A stretch of 61,768 nt of DNA from positions 1 through 61,768 of the forward strand of contig ONOU01000013.1 in NCBI GenBank assembly GCA_900319525.1. Reading direction: 5' to 3'. Both the position numbers and the translations under genes were made by a program. Origin of the DNA: an uncultured Prevotellaceae bacterium. GTDB lineage: Bacteria; Bacteroidota; Bacteroidia; Bacteroidales; Muribaculaceae. A model generated the notes under the pieces. It was given only the letters and a program-made list of their open reading frames with translations. It searched no databases and was not told the origin of the DNA. Shown piece after piece: positions 8,147 to 16,561 of this stretch. Each line of letters begins with the position of its first letter. Position 1 is the stretch's first letter.

Positions 8147-8440
8147 ATGACCAGAATAGAACGAGAGAAGCAGACCGTCCGCAAGATGATTGAGCTTTAT
8201 TGTAGCCATCGGCTGAAGGCGGACACGATACCTGAGGCATACCAGCACCTGGCTGACTTTGCGTGCCGCCGTCTCGACCATTGCCGCTATGGGGAGAGCA
8301 AGAGCGCCTGCAAGGATTGTCCCACCCACTGCTATCCCCCTACCGAACGTGAACAGATTCGTGAAGTCATGCGGTGGACTGGTCCCAGAATGATTCTCTA
8401 TTCACCAATCGCCGCCATTCGGCATTTATTCAACAAGTAA
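8147..8440 (+). CDS. YgbA-like nitrosative-stress protein (nitrous oxide-stimulated promoter family)
   Basis: This 97-residue cysteine-rich protein matches the YgbA_NO family: an EKxTVRKMIELYC start, then CRYGESKSACKDCPTHCYPPTEREQIREVMRWTGPRM. The four conserved cysteines at the centre (C-x6-C-x2-C-x3-C) suggest an iron-sulphur or metal site. In Escherichia coli ygbA is induced by nitric oxide through NsrR and aids growth under nitrosative stress. Its place right after the nrf-ccs genes fits, since NrfA generates and removes NO. The gap to ccsA is 11 bases, so it is probably the fifth gene of the operon. Confidence 0.85.
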   Translation: MTRIEREKQTVRKMIELYCSHRLKADTIPEAYQHLADFACRRLDHCRYGESKSACKDCPTHCYPPTEREQIREVMRWTGPRMILYSPIAAIRHLFNK

Positions 8441-8447
8441 TGATAAG

Positions 8448-8933
8448 ATGAGAAGATCTGACAGAGAGAGGGATGCCGCTTTCGCCTTGGAAGTCTTGGA
8501 CAAGGCCCCATTCGTGACGGTCAGCATGACCAGGGAAGACGGAAGACCATACGGTTTACCATTGTCGTTGGCGCGTACCGATGACAAGACGTTCTACTTT
8601 CACTGCGCCCTGGAGGGAGAGAAACTGGACTGCATCGTCCATAACCCGGTTGTGTTCCTCTCTGCGGTGACCCGTTGCTCACCGACCTTCGACTCCAAAG
8701 TCGGGAACTTCACCTTGCAGTACAGGTCTGCTACCGCCGTCGGCGTGGCAGAACTTGTGTCTGAACGTGAAGAGAAGATATCGGCCCTAAGAGTCATTTG
8801 CCAGCGTTTCCTGCCTCATCACATGGATGCTTTTGATGATGCAATAGCTCGCAGCCTCGAACGGACAGCCGTGGTTCGTATCACATTGACCGAACCACCC
8901 GTCGGTAAGTGCAAGCAACTGACGGAGCAGTAA
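8448..8933 (+). CDS. NimA-like pyridoxamine 5'-phosphate oxidase-family flavin protein
   Basis: This is a 161-residue member of the split-barrel FMN-binding family that includes 5-nitroimidazole resistance proteins. Typical segments are APFVTVSMTREDGRPYGLPLSLA, FYFHCALEGEKLDCI and a conserved His/Cys region. Such proteins reduce small nitro or haem-like compounds using FMN; Nim proteins convert nitroimidazoles to harmless amines. It begins 8 bases after the ygbA-like gene and is probably the last gene of the nitrite/NO operon. Whether it is a true resistance determinant cannot be judged; many chromosomal relatives are not. Confidence 0.8.
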   Translation: MRRSDRERDAAFALEVLDKAPFVTVSMTREDGRPYGLPLSLARTDDKTFYFHCALEGEKLDCIVHNPVVFLSAVTRCSPTFDSKVGNFTLQYRSATAVGVAELVSEREEKISALRVICQRFLPHHMDAFDDAIARSLERTAVVRITLTEPPVGKCKQLTEQ

Positions 8934-8939
8934 GAACCT

Positions 8940-9303
8940 ACTCCCACCGCTCATCAATAGCGTTGCCGCCAGTACCGTCGTGTCGGGATCACTCCGTTAC
9001 CGAGAGTGCCTCATCGGACTGTCTGTACGTATCGAGACCTCACACGCACGGCTCGTTTCGTCGCTGACGCATCAGGTCTCGCTACGTTCGATTTGATGCA
9101 CGCTCCTCAATCAAGCCCAGCGTTCTCGCTACACTCGGAGGTATCGATGCTGCCAGCCCCATGGCATACTCGTCCACTACGTCCATCCTGGCACGTCGTG
9201 TAAGGCTCCAGGGGCAAGCCCCATACCGGCGGCAAACCATGCTGCGCTCGGTCGCCGTCGGTGCAGCCTGCGGCATGGCCATCGATCCCAAGGAAAGAAG
9301 AAT
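8940..9303. repeat. GC-rich noncoding block, left copy
   Basis: After the NimA-like gene there are about 360 bases of GC-rich sequence with no believable gene. Parts are related to the block at 10888-11636: bases 9002-9053 align without gaps to 10985-11036 (38 of 52 identical by my count, including GAGAGTGCCT and CGAGACC), and 9127-9158 to 11385-11416 (24 of 32). The two copies flank the AT-rich nuclease gene in the same orientation. Frames are open only because of base composition. The rest of the spacer to 9421 is AT-rich promoter sequence. Confidence 0.5.
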
Positions 9304-9394
9304 GGAAATGAATATTAAACAAGTGTCGTGCTTGTTTATCTATTTTTTTTAAACAGTAATAATGTCGAACTATTCTAGATTATTAGATTTATTG

Positions 9395-9402
9395 TATATT
9401 TG
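9395..9402 (+). promoter_or_regulatory. -7 box of the nuclease gene
   Basis: TATATTTG matches TAnnTTTG and lies 19 bases before the ATG at 9422, giving a short AT-rich leader. It shows the gene has its own promoter and does not depend on the nrf operon. Confidence 0.5.
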
Positions 9403-9421
9403 CATATAAAAAAACAATCAT

Positions 9422-10849
9422 ATGGATAGTTTTATCAAGTGGCTCCTAATAATAGGTGTTTTATCAATGGTCTTTGCCATTGTCTATCTCATATCCTCGA
9501 GTGTCAATTATATTGTCATTTCACTATTTCTTTTTGGAATTATACTCTTTTTATGTCGATATTTAATTTTGAAAACTGCTAGAGAATTATATAATAGAGA
9601 TTATGAGAGCCTAAGAAGAGCAATTGAATCGATTAAGGATAGAGAATTACAAAAAGTTCAAAAACAGTTTCTCATTCAAAAAGAAGCTGAATTTAATCAA
9701 AGGGAGAGAGATTTTAATCGCAAATGTGAAGAGGAACGCAATAAAAGAAGAATAGAACTTATGCTGAAGGACATGCAGCTTACTAAAAAATTTGAGCAAA
9801 AAGAAGCAGAGTTAAAAGAGAGCATTGAAAATGAGCGAATGGCTATTAATGAAATCGCAACTAAAAGCAAAAAAAGAATAGATGATATATATGAAATTAT
9901 CAAAAGTTCCACACCATTCACCTTGTCTTCTTCATTGGTTGCAGACATGAATACATTCATCTATGATCAAGCTGAAAAGTTTCTCTTAGAAAAGCCTCAT
10001 CCAGCCCTTAAGGCCGCTGAGATAGTTAAGGGATTAAAAATAGTTGCGAAATCCCAAATCTTCGAGAGTAAACAAATTCAATATCGGATTGAAACACTTT
10101 TAAGTATATTCCCGGAATTATCAAGTTATCTGGATGAGGATGAAGCAACAATTTCTCTTTCAAAATATGAATCAATTGATGAAGTTCAGGAAGATTACGA
10201 TAGAGCTAAAGATTATCTCAGCGAAGAGGAATATGAGAAACTTGAAATTGATGACAGAAACCAACTAGCACTAGATCGTTATCGGAATAGTCCTAAATCT
10301 CCGTGGCGGATAGGAGTAGAATATGAACAGTATATTGAGTACTATCTACAACAAAAAGGGTTTATTACAATACCATTCGGAAGTCAAATGGGCCTTAATG
10401 ATCTAGGAAGAGATATTATTGCTCGAAGAAATGAAAATGGCCAAGAGGTTACTTATATAATACAATGCAAAAACTGGTCAAGAAAAAAGAAGAAAGAGAT
10501 TCATGAAAATGTGGTTTGTCAAATATATGGAACTGCATTAGAATATGCTCTCTCTCAAAACGCAAATTTAAAAGTTGTTCCTGTAATTGTGTCAACTGTG
10601 CAGCTATCGAAGATGGCACAACAATTTGCTAATAGACTTGGGGTAGAAATTCATGTTATTGCAGCTGGCAATCCGCCGTTGATTAAGTGTAATATCAATA
10701 ATGCAGGAGAGAAAATCTATCACCTTCCTTTTGATCAACAGTATTATAGGACTCAAATTAAAAATGAAGGAGAGTGTTGTGTTTTCACTGTGAGAGAAGC
10801 CACACAAAAAGGTTTTAGACGAGCAAAAAAATATTACAGTGCTCATTAA
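9422..10849 (+). CDS. Membrane-anchored Mrr-like restriction endonuclease
   Basis: The 475-residue product starts with two hydrophobic segments (about 5-25 and 30-50), then a long charged coiled coil (about 55-155), a helical middle part, and a PD-(D/E)XK nuclease domain at about 295-415. The active-site pattern is visible: GVEYEQYI around Glu300, GRDIIAR with Asp331, and IIQCKNW with Gln348 and Lys350, which is the Mrr_cat arrangement. No methyltransferase or specificity subunit is adjacent, so a type IV (modified-DNA-dependent) or other stand-alone defence nuclease is likely. The gene is far more AT-rich than its neighbours, uses different codons, and lies between two related noncoding blocks, which point to horizontal acquisition. 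Confidence 0.82.
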   Translation: MDSFIKWLLIIGVLSMVFAIVYLISSSVNYIVISLFLFGIILFLCRYLILKTARELYNRDYESLRRAIESIKDRELQKVQKQFLIQKEAEFNQRERDFNRKCEEERNKRRIELMLKDMQLTKKFEQKEAELKESIENERMAINEIATKSKKRIDDIYEIIKSSTPFTLSSSLVADMNTFIYDQAEKFLLEKPHPALKAAEIVKGLKIVAKSQIFESKQIQYRIETLLSIFPELSSYLDEDEATISLSKYESIDEVQEDYDRAKDYLSEEEYEKLEIDDRNQLALDRYRNSPKSPWRIGVEYEQYIEYYLQQKGFITIPFGSQMGLNDLGRDIIARRNENGQEVTYIIQCKNWSRKKKKEIHENVVCQIYGTALEYALSQNANLKVVPVIVSTVQLSKMAQQFANRLGVEIHVIAAGNPPLIKCNINNAGEKIYHLPFDQQYYRTQIKNEGECCVFTVREATQKGFRRAKKYYSAH

Positions 10850-10887
10850 TCACTTTACGGGAAAAACCATTTTTATTCTCAATAGTA

Positions 10888-11636
10888 TACATCGCCTGCA
10901 GCGATTGGCCCACCCGCGAACCCCGCTGGCGATGTGCCGTTCCGCTCCGTCTGCGTCCGCTCCGAATGACTGACTTATCGGCTGGAGAGTGCCTGGTCAG
11001 GCTCACTGGCCGCGCCGAGACCCCACACACCCGGCTGCTGCGGTCATTGACTTCGTCTTCTTCCTCCTTGCAAGGCAGAGGGCATGCAAGCTTGCCTTCT
11101 GCTCTTGCTTCGTTCGTCAGTTCCCGTTCCGCACTGCGCTTCGCTGCGGCATCGACAGTGCATCACCTTCGGTTCAAGGCGGTCCTCTGACGGCGGGTTC
11201 GGGTACGCACCCGGCTCGCTGCACTGGTATCGGGCTCGTCCTCCGTCCTCAACCCGATCCTGACGTTCCGCAAGCCCGATGCTCAATCGGAGATTGCCCC
11301 GAAACGCCTGCATCCCGCCTGGCACTCACGATGACTCCACTCATCTTGTGTCTCCACTTCATTCCCTCCGCGCCCCGCTGTTTTCGCTGCGTTCAGGGGT
11401 ATCGGTGCTGTGAGCCTTGGGCACCCTCAAGCCTCTGTCGCCATTCTGCGCTCCCTTGCCTGCGCTCCACCGCCCGTCGCCATCGCCAGATCACAACATC
11501 CAGCCTGGAACAAGTTCAAGGCACGATGTTGTCGCACAGATAACAGCGGTATTGACGAGCATAAGCGCAACCGATACTGCGTGTCGGATGCGCTCACGCA
11601 CGTCAGCATCATCACCTCACAATGCCAAATGAATTA
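10888..11636. repeat. GC-rich noncoding block, right copy
   Basis: About 750 bases without a believable gene separate the nuclease from the toxin gene. The block shares diverged segments with the copy at 8940-9303 (see that entry) in the same order, but is longer. It opens with a hairpin: ACATCGCC (10889-10896) pairs with GGCGATGT (10928-10935), enclosing AGCG/CGCT. Short repeated words such as TCGCTGCG recur. It could be an untranslated structured RNA, a decayed element, or an attachment/repeat unit; I do not recognise it. Confidence 0.5.
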
Positions 11637-11663
11637 AACTTATTTTCTAAAATACAATCTAAA

Positions 11664-11696
11664 AGTTGTACAACTGAAAAGTTGTGATTATCTTTG
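11664..11696 (+). promoter_or_regulatory. Operator and promoter of the toxin-antitoxin operon
   Basis: A perfect 12-bp palindrome AGTTGTACAACT (11664-11675) is followed by a second half-site AGTTGT (11680-11685) that abuts the -7 box TATCTTTG (11689-11696). The operator therefore occupies the -33/-7 gap, the expected place for autorepression by the Xre antitoxin. Confidence 0.65.
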
Positions 11697-11714
11697 CAGT
11701 CAATAATTGAAGAT

Positions 11715-12266
11715 ATGATGACATTTGATGACATAACTGAAGATGGAAGATTATGGGCGGTACGTTATGACGGAGACTCTGACAATGCCTTGTATAATCT
11801 CTTTGAGCAGTGGAACGATGTGACTTGGTTGCGCTCATTCTTCAAAGCTAATATTGAAGACTTGTCTTCTTATTTCAAAATCACGGACGTGAATCAGGCT
11901 ATCAAAGACACCATTGAAGATAGTGAACGATTGCAGTGCATCATCATGGATATATCACCAGATGCTGACCTTGATGCGATATTCCGTCCTCTTGAAAATT
12001 ATAGAAGTGGTGATGCTACACTTGGTAAAGAAAAGGCAAAGCTCAAGCAACAAATGAGACACTCATCCTGGCTACGCATATATGCCATTAAACTCGCAAC
12101 AGGAGTCTACATCATTACTGGTGGTGCCATCAAATTGACTGCCACGATGCAAGAGCGCGAGCACACCCAAGCAGAACTCGTCAAACTTGAGCAGGTACGA
12201 AATTTCTTACTGAGCGAAGGCATAATTGACAACGACGGATTTATTGATTATCTCAACGCATTATAA
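11715..12266 (+). CDS. HigB/RelE-like toxin of a type II toxin-antitoxin pair
   Basis: The ~183-residue protein is followed 13 bases later by a Xre-type antitoxin, the toxin-first order of higBA systems. Its C-terminal half, HSSWLRIYAIKLATGVYIITGG then AIKLT, resembles the beta-sheet core of the RelE/ParE fold, and EREHTQAELVKLEQVRNFL matches the helix seen in Bacteroidales relatives. RelE-fold toxins usually cleave mRNA on the ribosome. ATG codons at 11715 and 11718 are both possible; the earlier frame at 11694 overlaps the promoter and is rejected. The N-terminal 100 residues are longer than in classical HigB and I cannot assign them. Toxicity is inferred from context. Confidence 0.7.
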   Translation: MMTFDDITEDGRLWAVRYDGDSDNALYNLFEQWNDVTWLRSFFKANIEDLSSYFKITDVNQAIKDTIEDSERLQCIIMDISPDADLDAIFRPLENYRSGDATLGKEKAKLKQQMRHSSWLRIYAIKLATGVYIITGGAIKLTATMQEREHTQAELVKLEQVRNFLLSEGIIDNDGFIDYLNAL

Positions 12267-12279
12267 AATAAAATGAACT

Positions 12280-12588
12280 ATGAGCGAGATTGTGAACAAT
12301 TTAAGAAAGCATCAGTCCACAACTCCTTCGAAGTGGAGAGAGAAGGCTGAATGGCGGCAGGAGAACAAGTCATGGCTGCGTCATTCGCAACATATCGCAA
12401 TGATGATGCTTGACAAGATGGAGGAATTGGGGCTTACTCAGCGCGAAGTAGCAGAGCGCATGGGATGTAGCCAGCAATATGTCTCACGCATCCTGAAGGG
12501 GCACGAGAATCTCTCAATCGAGACTATGTGCAAGATTGAAGAAGCACTTGATCTGGCCATATTGCCGAAGGTGCTTGAAACGGCCTAG
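12280..12588 (+). CDS. Xre-family antitoxin (helix-turn-helix)
   Basis: This 102-residue protein has a clear HTH_3 domain at about residues 46-95: LGLTQREVAERMGCSQQYV followed by SRILKGHENLSIETMCKIEEAL. The N-terminal 45 residues are polar and probably wrap around the toxin. It would neutralise the upstream toxin and repress the shared promoter through the AGTTGTACAACT palindrome. A hairpin terminator follows within 30 bases, closing the two-gene operon. Confidence 0.85.
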   Translation: MSEIVNNLRKHQSTTPSKWREKAEWRQENKSWLRHSQHIAMMMLDKMEELGLTQREVAERMGCSQQYVSRILKGHENLSIETMCKIEEALDLAILPKVLETA

Positions 12589-12613
12589 AAATAATCAACA
12601 CAAACGATCGTAT

Positions 12614-12650
12614 AGCCGAGGGTACAATGCCTTAATTCTCGGCTTTTAAT
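12614..12650 (+). terminator. Terminator of the toxin-antitoxin operon
   Basis: AGCCGAG (12614-12620) pairs with CTCGGCT (12638-12644) and is followed by a short T-run. It lies 26 bases after the antitoxin stop. The remaining spacer up to 12970 shows an eight-base G run at about 12687 and an A/T-rich hairpin near 12710-12730, but no gene. Confidence 0.55.
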
Positions 12651-12971
12651 GAAAGCGAGTTTGTAACACGCTCCGCAGGGCGGTTGGGGGGGGTCCTGTG
12701 ACAGAGACAAAAGGAAAAAATTTCCTTTTCAACCTTTAATTGGCTGATAATCAGACAAAGTCACTTCTCAAGGCGCAGACAATTTTCATTTTTAACAAAA
12801 ACTCGTCCGAAATCATATACCCTAACTTGCTGATATAGGTATTTTTACGGCACTCCAAAAATCAAGAGTCAAATGTTAAGATTTCGACTCGTTTTTCTCC
12901 CACGTTATCAGAGAAACACAAAAGGTCACTTGTTTTACATTGACCCAAAATAAGTCTGCAATTTTGGTGAT

Positions 12972-13006
12972 AAAAAAATGGAAGTCGTTGAATTTCAACG
13001 GCCTCC
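12972..13006 (-). terminator. Terminator of the tRNA cluster
   Basis: On the minus strand, just past tRNA-Leu, a hairpin with one mismatch (GGAGG..CGTTGA paired with TCAACG..CTTCC, 12980-13006) is followed by a run of seven T residues. Confidence 0.6.
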
Positions 13007-13015
13007 GTTATACTG

Positions 13016-13099
13016 TGTCCAAGATGAGAGTCGAACTCACACGCCCAATTGGGCACTACCCCCTCAAAGTAGCGCGTCTACCAATTCCGCCACCTGGAC
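13016..13099 (-). tRNA. tRNA-Leu (GAG)
   Basis: The minus strand folds into an 84-base cloverleaf with a long variable arm, as for class II tRNAs. The acceptor GTCCAGG pairs with CTTGGAC, the D-loop has GGTAGAC, and the T-loop has GTTCGACTC. The anticodon stem CTACT/GGTAG encloses TTGAGGG, giving anticodon GAG. CCA is not encoded. Confidence 0.92.
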
Positions 13100-13109
13100 A
13101 AAAAAGTAG

Positions 13110-13182
<73 letters not shown>

Positions 13183-13234
13183 ATTAATTTGGTACTGTTT
13201 CCAGTACCGACTCTGGTGAAGTTCAAAGAACGTG

Positions 13235-13307
<73 letters not shown>

Positions 13308-13353
13308 AGTCAATTCAGCCCCCTTTGGAGGGGTGCTTTCGTGAATTGCGGTG

Positions 13354-13384
13354 CAAAGATACAGCGACTTTTTGAACTGGCAAA
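13354..13384 (-). promoter_or_regulatory. Promoter of the tRNA-Gly/Gly/Leu cluster
   Basis: On the minus strand TTTG (13381-13384) and TATCTTTG (13354-13361) are 19 bases apart, a consensus Bacteroidota promoter. Confidence 0.7.
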
Positions 13385-13417
13385 ATTTTTTGCCAAAAAA
13401 AATCAATTTTTCTTGAA

Positions 13418-14011
13418 TTATTTTTTCACACCGAGTAGAGTAAAGAACTCATTCTGGCGATGAATGTCCTCAAACTCACCACTATACTCAAAAGTGATGG
13501 TAGTTGAGTCCTGCTTCTCGACGCCGCGCATTTTCATGCACATGTGCTGTGCCTCGGCATAAACGATGACGCCACGGTTGGGCAAAACACGTGTGAGCAG
13601 CTCACAGATGTCGTGTGTCATGCGCTCCTGCACCTGCAGACGCCTGGAGAAGGTGTCCACGATGCGTGCGAGCTTGCTCAAGCCGACGATGCCTCCAGCA
13701 GGGATGTAGCCGATGGAGACCTTGCCAAAGAATGGCAGGATGTGGTGTTCACACAGTGAGTAGAACTCGATGTCCTTGACGATGACAATCTCGCTGCCCT
13801 CGTGCTCGAAGATGGCACTGTGGACTATTGAATCGGCATCCTCATGATAGCCACGTGTATTCTCGATGAGTGCCTTGGCGGCGCGCAGGGGAGTCTTGGC
13901 GAGCCCTTCGCGGTCGGGGTCTTCACCGATGAGTTCGATGATGGCGCGGTAGTGTTCGGCTATTTTTTCGGCGAGCTTGATGTCCTCGTCGCTAAATTTC
14001 ATTTTAATCAT
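13418..14011 (-). CDS. folE: GTP cyclohydrolase I
   Basis: FolE turns GTP into 7,8-dihydroneopterin triphosphate, the first step of folate (and queuosine precursor) synthesis. The 197-residue length is normal for type I. Zinc and catalytic residues are visible in SLCEHHILPFFGK and in AEAQHMCMKMRGV; the R-LQVQERMT segment is the conserved GTP-binding region. The first ATG overlaps the upstream SPOR gene by 8 bases; a second ATG three codons later starts one base after that stop, so either start is possible. It is cotranscribed with the SPOR gene. Confidence 0.96.
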   Translation of the reverse strand: MIKMKFSDEDIKLAEKIAEHYRAIIELIGEDPDREGLAKTPLRAAKALIENTRGYHEDADSIVHSAIFEHEGSEIVIVKDIEFYSLCEHHILPFFGKVSIGYIPAGGIVGLSKLARIVDTFSRRLQVQERMTHDICELLTRVLPNRGVIVYAEAQHMCMKMRGVEKQDSTTITFEYSGEFEDIHRQNEFFTLLGVKK

Positions 14012-14669
14012 TACTCCAGACGTTTATGCGGTCACGCACGATGACCATTTCACGGGCGAACTTTGGATAGACACTCTTGATGCGGTGCAGTGCGGCCTGG
14101 GCTTCGCGCTGGGTCTTGAAGTCGCCGATGCGCAGTCGCCATGCCGGTGCCTTATAGGAGATGTAAGAGCGGTACTGTGGGAATTTCATCGCGATGTCGC
14201 GTGCGCGTTTTTGGGCAGCGGCTTTAGCGGTCTTGTAGTTGTTGTCGCTGTATGCCTGGATGCGGTAGCCCACCCCACGCGACTCGATGGTCTGCTGTGA
14301 AGTGTGGGTGCGCTTGGGCTTCTTGGGCGTCAGCTCATCTTTCTTTTTCTTCTCCTCGTCCTTCTTCTTGTCCTCTTCCTTCTTGGCGTTGGTGTCCTCA
14401 TCGTCTAGTTCGTTGAGTTTTTCTTCCTCGCTCTTGGGGTCGGCCTTCTTTTTGTCTTTTTCTTTGAGTTTCTTGTCCTTGGAGCCCGAAGACTGCTGCT
14501 TTCCAATGTCGGCGTTGTTGCGCTTGGCGAGTTCCTTGGGAGCATCAACGGTGACCTGTCCGCTGCGATTCAGGCGGTCAGTCACTTGAGGGCGCTGGGC
14601 GCCAGCGGTCAATGCGACAATCAGCATCAAGCTCAGGCACAAGGCACGGATGTATAATTTCTTGAACAT
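14004..14669 (-). CDS. SPOR-domain secreted protein
   Basis: This 221-residue protein has a signal peptide (LYIRALCLSLMLIVALTAGAQ), an extremely charged lysine/glutamate linker at about 55-120, and a C-terminal SPOR domain at about 130-215 (GVGYRIQAYSDNNYKTAKAA and WRLRIGDFKTQREAQAALH). SPOR domains bind denuded peptidoglycan glycan strands, often at the division site. The promoter -7 box TATCTTTG lies on the minus strand at 14705-14712. folE overlaps its end. The protein is a likely periplasmic cell-wall binder of unknown exact role. Confidence 0.85.
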   Translation of the reverse strand: MFKKLYIRALCLSLMLIVALTAGAQRPQVTDRLNRSGQVTVDAPKELAKRNNADIGKQQSSGSKDKKLKEKDKKKADPKSEEEKLNELDDEDTNAKKEEDKKKDEEKKKKDELTPKKPKRTHTSQQTIESRGVGYRIQAYSDNNYKTAKAAAQKRARDIAMKFPQYRSYISYKAPAWRLRIGDFKTQREAQAALHRIKSVYPKFAREMVIVRDRINVWSND

Positions 14670-14858
14670 TATAGCTATAATTGTATTGTATTCTAATTTT
14701 GCCGCAAAGATACTGCATTTTTCCTTATCAGATAACTTTTTTCAAGAATTTATCATGTATCATCAGGAAACAGGAGGGGGCTGCAGCACAGTAATGACAT
14801 TGGCCCAATGGGGAATCCTCATTGGGCCAATGGATTGATAACGTGACGGAAGCCGTGA

Positions 14859-15617
14859 TTAGAAGGCCGTGACGATGCCCATGAAGTCGGCACACTTCAA
14901 CGAAGCGCCGCCGATGAGGCCACCGTCGATGTCGGGCTTGGCGAACAGTTCGGGGGCGTTGCTAGGCTTGCAGCTGCCACCGTACAGGATAGTGGTGTCG
15001 TCGGCCACCTGTGCGCCATACTTCTCGGCCAGCAGGCCGCGGATGAAGGCATGGATTTCCTGTGCCTGGTCGCTCGTGGCGGTCTTGCCGGTGCCAATGG
15101 CCCAAATGGGTTCGTAAGCGATGACGATGTTGGCCATCTGCTCGGCAGTGAGATGGAACAGAGAGTCGCGAATCTCGGCACCGATGACGTCCTTGAACGT
15201 GCCATTTTCGCGCTCCTCGAGGCTCTCACCGCAGCAGAAGATCACCTTCAGGCCATTCTCGAGGGCCAGGTCAACTTTGGTCTTAAGCATCTCATAGCTC
15301 TCATTGTAATAGCCACGACGCTCACTGTGACCCAGGATCACATAGTTGGCGCCTGTTGAAGCGACCATAGCGGCCGAAACCTCGCCAGTGTAAGCGCCAC
15401 TGGTGTGGTCAGCACAATTCTGAGCCGCCAGGCCCACCTTATTGATGTCAATCACCTCGCGCACTGCGGTCAGGTGAGTAAAGGGAACGCCCACGATAAC
15501 GTCACACTTCAGCCCCTCGGCTGCCGAAACTGCCTCACACACTTCCTTGGCGAGCTGTACGCCCTCGGGAACTGTTGTGTTCATCTTCCAGTTACCCGCA
15601 ACAATGTTCTTTCTCAT
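14859..15617 (-). CDS. tpiA: Triosephosphate isomerase
   Basis: TpiA interconverts dihydroxyacetone phosphate and glyceraldehyde 3-phosphate in glycolysis. The 252-residue product has the three active-site regions: AGNWKMN near the N-terminus (catalytic lysine), [10 protein letters not shown] (histidine) and [16 protein letters not shown] (glutamate and the flexible loop). The phosphate-binding GGSCKPSNA and GLIGGASL segments are also present. The gene stands alone on the minus strand with a promoter box TAACTTTG at 15667-15674. Confidence 0.98.
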   Translation of the reverse strand: MRKNIVAGNWKMNTTVPEGVQLAKEVCEAVSAAEGLKCDVIVGVPFTHLTAVREVIDINKVGLAAQNCADHTSGAYTGEVSAAMVASTGANYVILGHSERRGYYNESYEMLKTKVDLALENGLKVIFCCGESLEERENGTFKDVIGAEIRDSLFHLTAEQMANIVIAYEPIWAIGTGKTATSDQAQEIHAFIRGLLAEKYGAQVADDTTILYGGSCKPSNAPELFAKPDIDGGLIGGASLKCADFMGIVTAF

Positions 15618-15734
15618 TTTCTAACGTGTAAGATTGAAAAAATAAATAATAGTTAGTTTTCTAGCGCAAAGTTACAACCATTTCCCGAAACAAAGGCCAG
15701 TTTGTGAAAAAATATCTTCGGCCCTGCCCCACCC

Positions 15735-16439
15735 TTATTGCAGGAACTCGATGATGGCGCTGGGTTGGCCGTTGACGGCGAGGGAAACGATGTAGCCGCC
15801 CTCGATGGAATAGACCGTCGGCGTGAGAAGGTCGTCTAAGCGAGCGGCGATGCGGTACTCGACACGCATGTCGCGCACCTCAAAGCCCTCGGGCAGCAGC
15901 TCCATGGCGATGCGCACATAGTTGGCATTGTTCATGTGGCGGTTGTAGTCGATATCGGCGTGCATGACACGCACCGGATCCATGACAGTGCCGTCCTGCT
16001 TGGGCAGGCTGATGCGGCGGCCTCGGTAGTTCATCTCCTGCTTGGGCTCAAGCGTGAGCGAGGCGATAGCGTCATCAGAGATCCGCGCCAACTTGCCCGT
16101 AGCCAGATCGACAAAGGCGCCCATGCTCCAGGTACGGTAGCATGGATTGCCCTGAGCGTCACGGATGAAGGTGTTGCGAAAGCCATACATCGGCATCACC
16201 TCATAGATTGATGTGGTGACCGTGAGCCTTTCCTTGAACCTGGGCACCCTGATGACCTCGACTTGCCGGGTCGCCAGCAGTTGGGTCATATTGTTGTCGT
16301 TGAAGAACTTGCGCGCCGCAGGCTCGCTGTCAATCCACATCTCGGAGCAGTCCTGCATCATCTGCAGGGCCGAGTAGAGCTTGAGGCGTCCCTCGCTGTC
16401 ACAGGTGCTGGTGGTCACTAAATAATCGAGTGTGTACAT
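15735..16439 (-). CDS. Acyl-ACP thioesterase
   Basis: This 234-residue double-hotdog protein belongs to the FatA/FatB-like acyl-ACP thioesterase family (PF01643). The conserved active-site text DIDYNRHMNNANYVRIAMEL is present at about residue 162, and the N-terminal hotdog has the usual helix SALQMMQDCSEMW. The enzyme releases fatty acids from acyl carrier protein and helps set membrane or lipid chain length. Its promoter, TTTG-N21-TACCTTTG, lies at 16477-16509 on the minus strand. It stands alone. Confidence 0.9.
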   Translation of the reverse strand: MYTLDYLVTTSTCDSEGRLKLYSALQMMQDCSEMWIDSEPAARKFFNDNNMTQLLATRQVEVIRVPRFKERLTVTTSIYEVMPMYGFRNTFIRDAQGNPCYRTWSMGAFVDLATGKLARISDDAIASLTLEPKQEMNYRGRRISLPKQDGTVMDPVRVMHADIDYNRHMNNANYVRIAMELLPEGFEVRDMRVEYRIAARLDDLLTPTVYSIEGGYIVSLAVNGQPSAIIEFLQ

Positions 16440-16561
16440 TGTTGAATTGCTTATTTCCGGTAATTAATGTCGGCTGCAAAGGTACACAAAACTATTGATA
16501 ACGGCCAAATCGAGACAAGCGCAATCGCTGCACAGCGGCAGATGTGGGCCTCGGCTGCGGT

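Noticed and set aside
10966-11637. Several 60-180-codon frames in the GC-rich block before the toxin gene
   Set aside because: They are open in many frames at once, rich in Arg, Ser and Pro, with no recognisable start context. Base composition explains them.
12687-12694. Run of eight G residues, possible phase-variable tract
   Set aside because: It is in a noncoding spacer, past the terminator of the toxin-antitoxin pair, and not in any promoter I can see.
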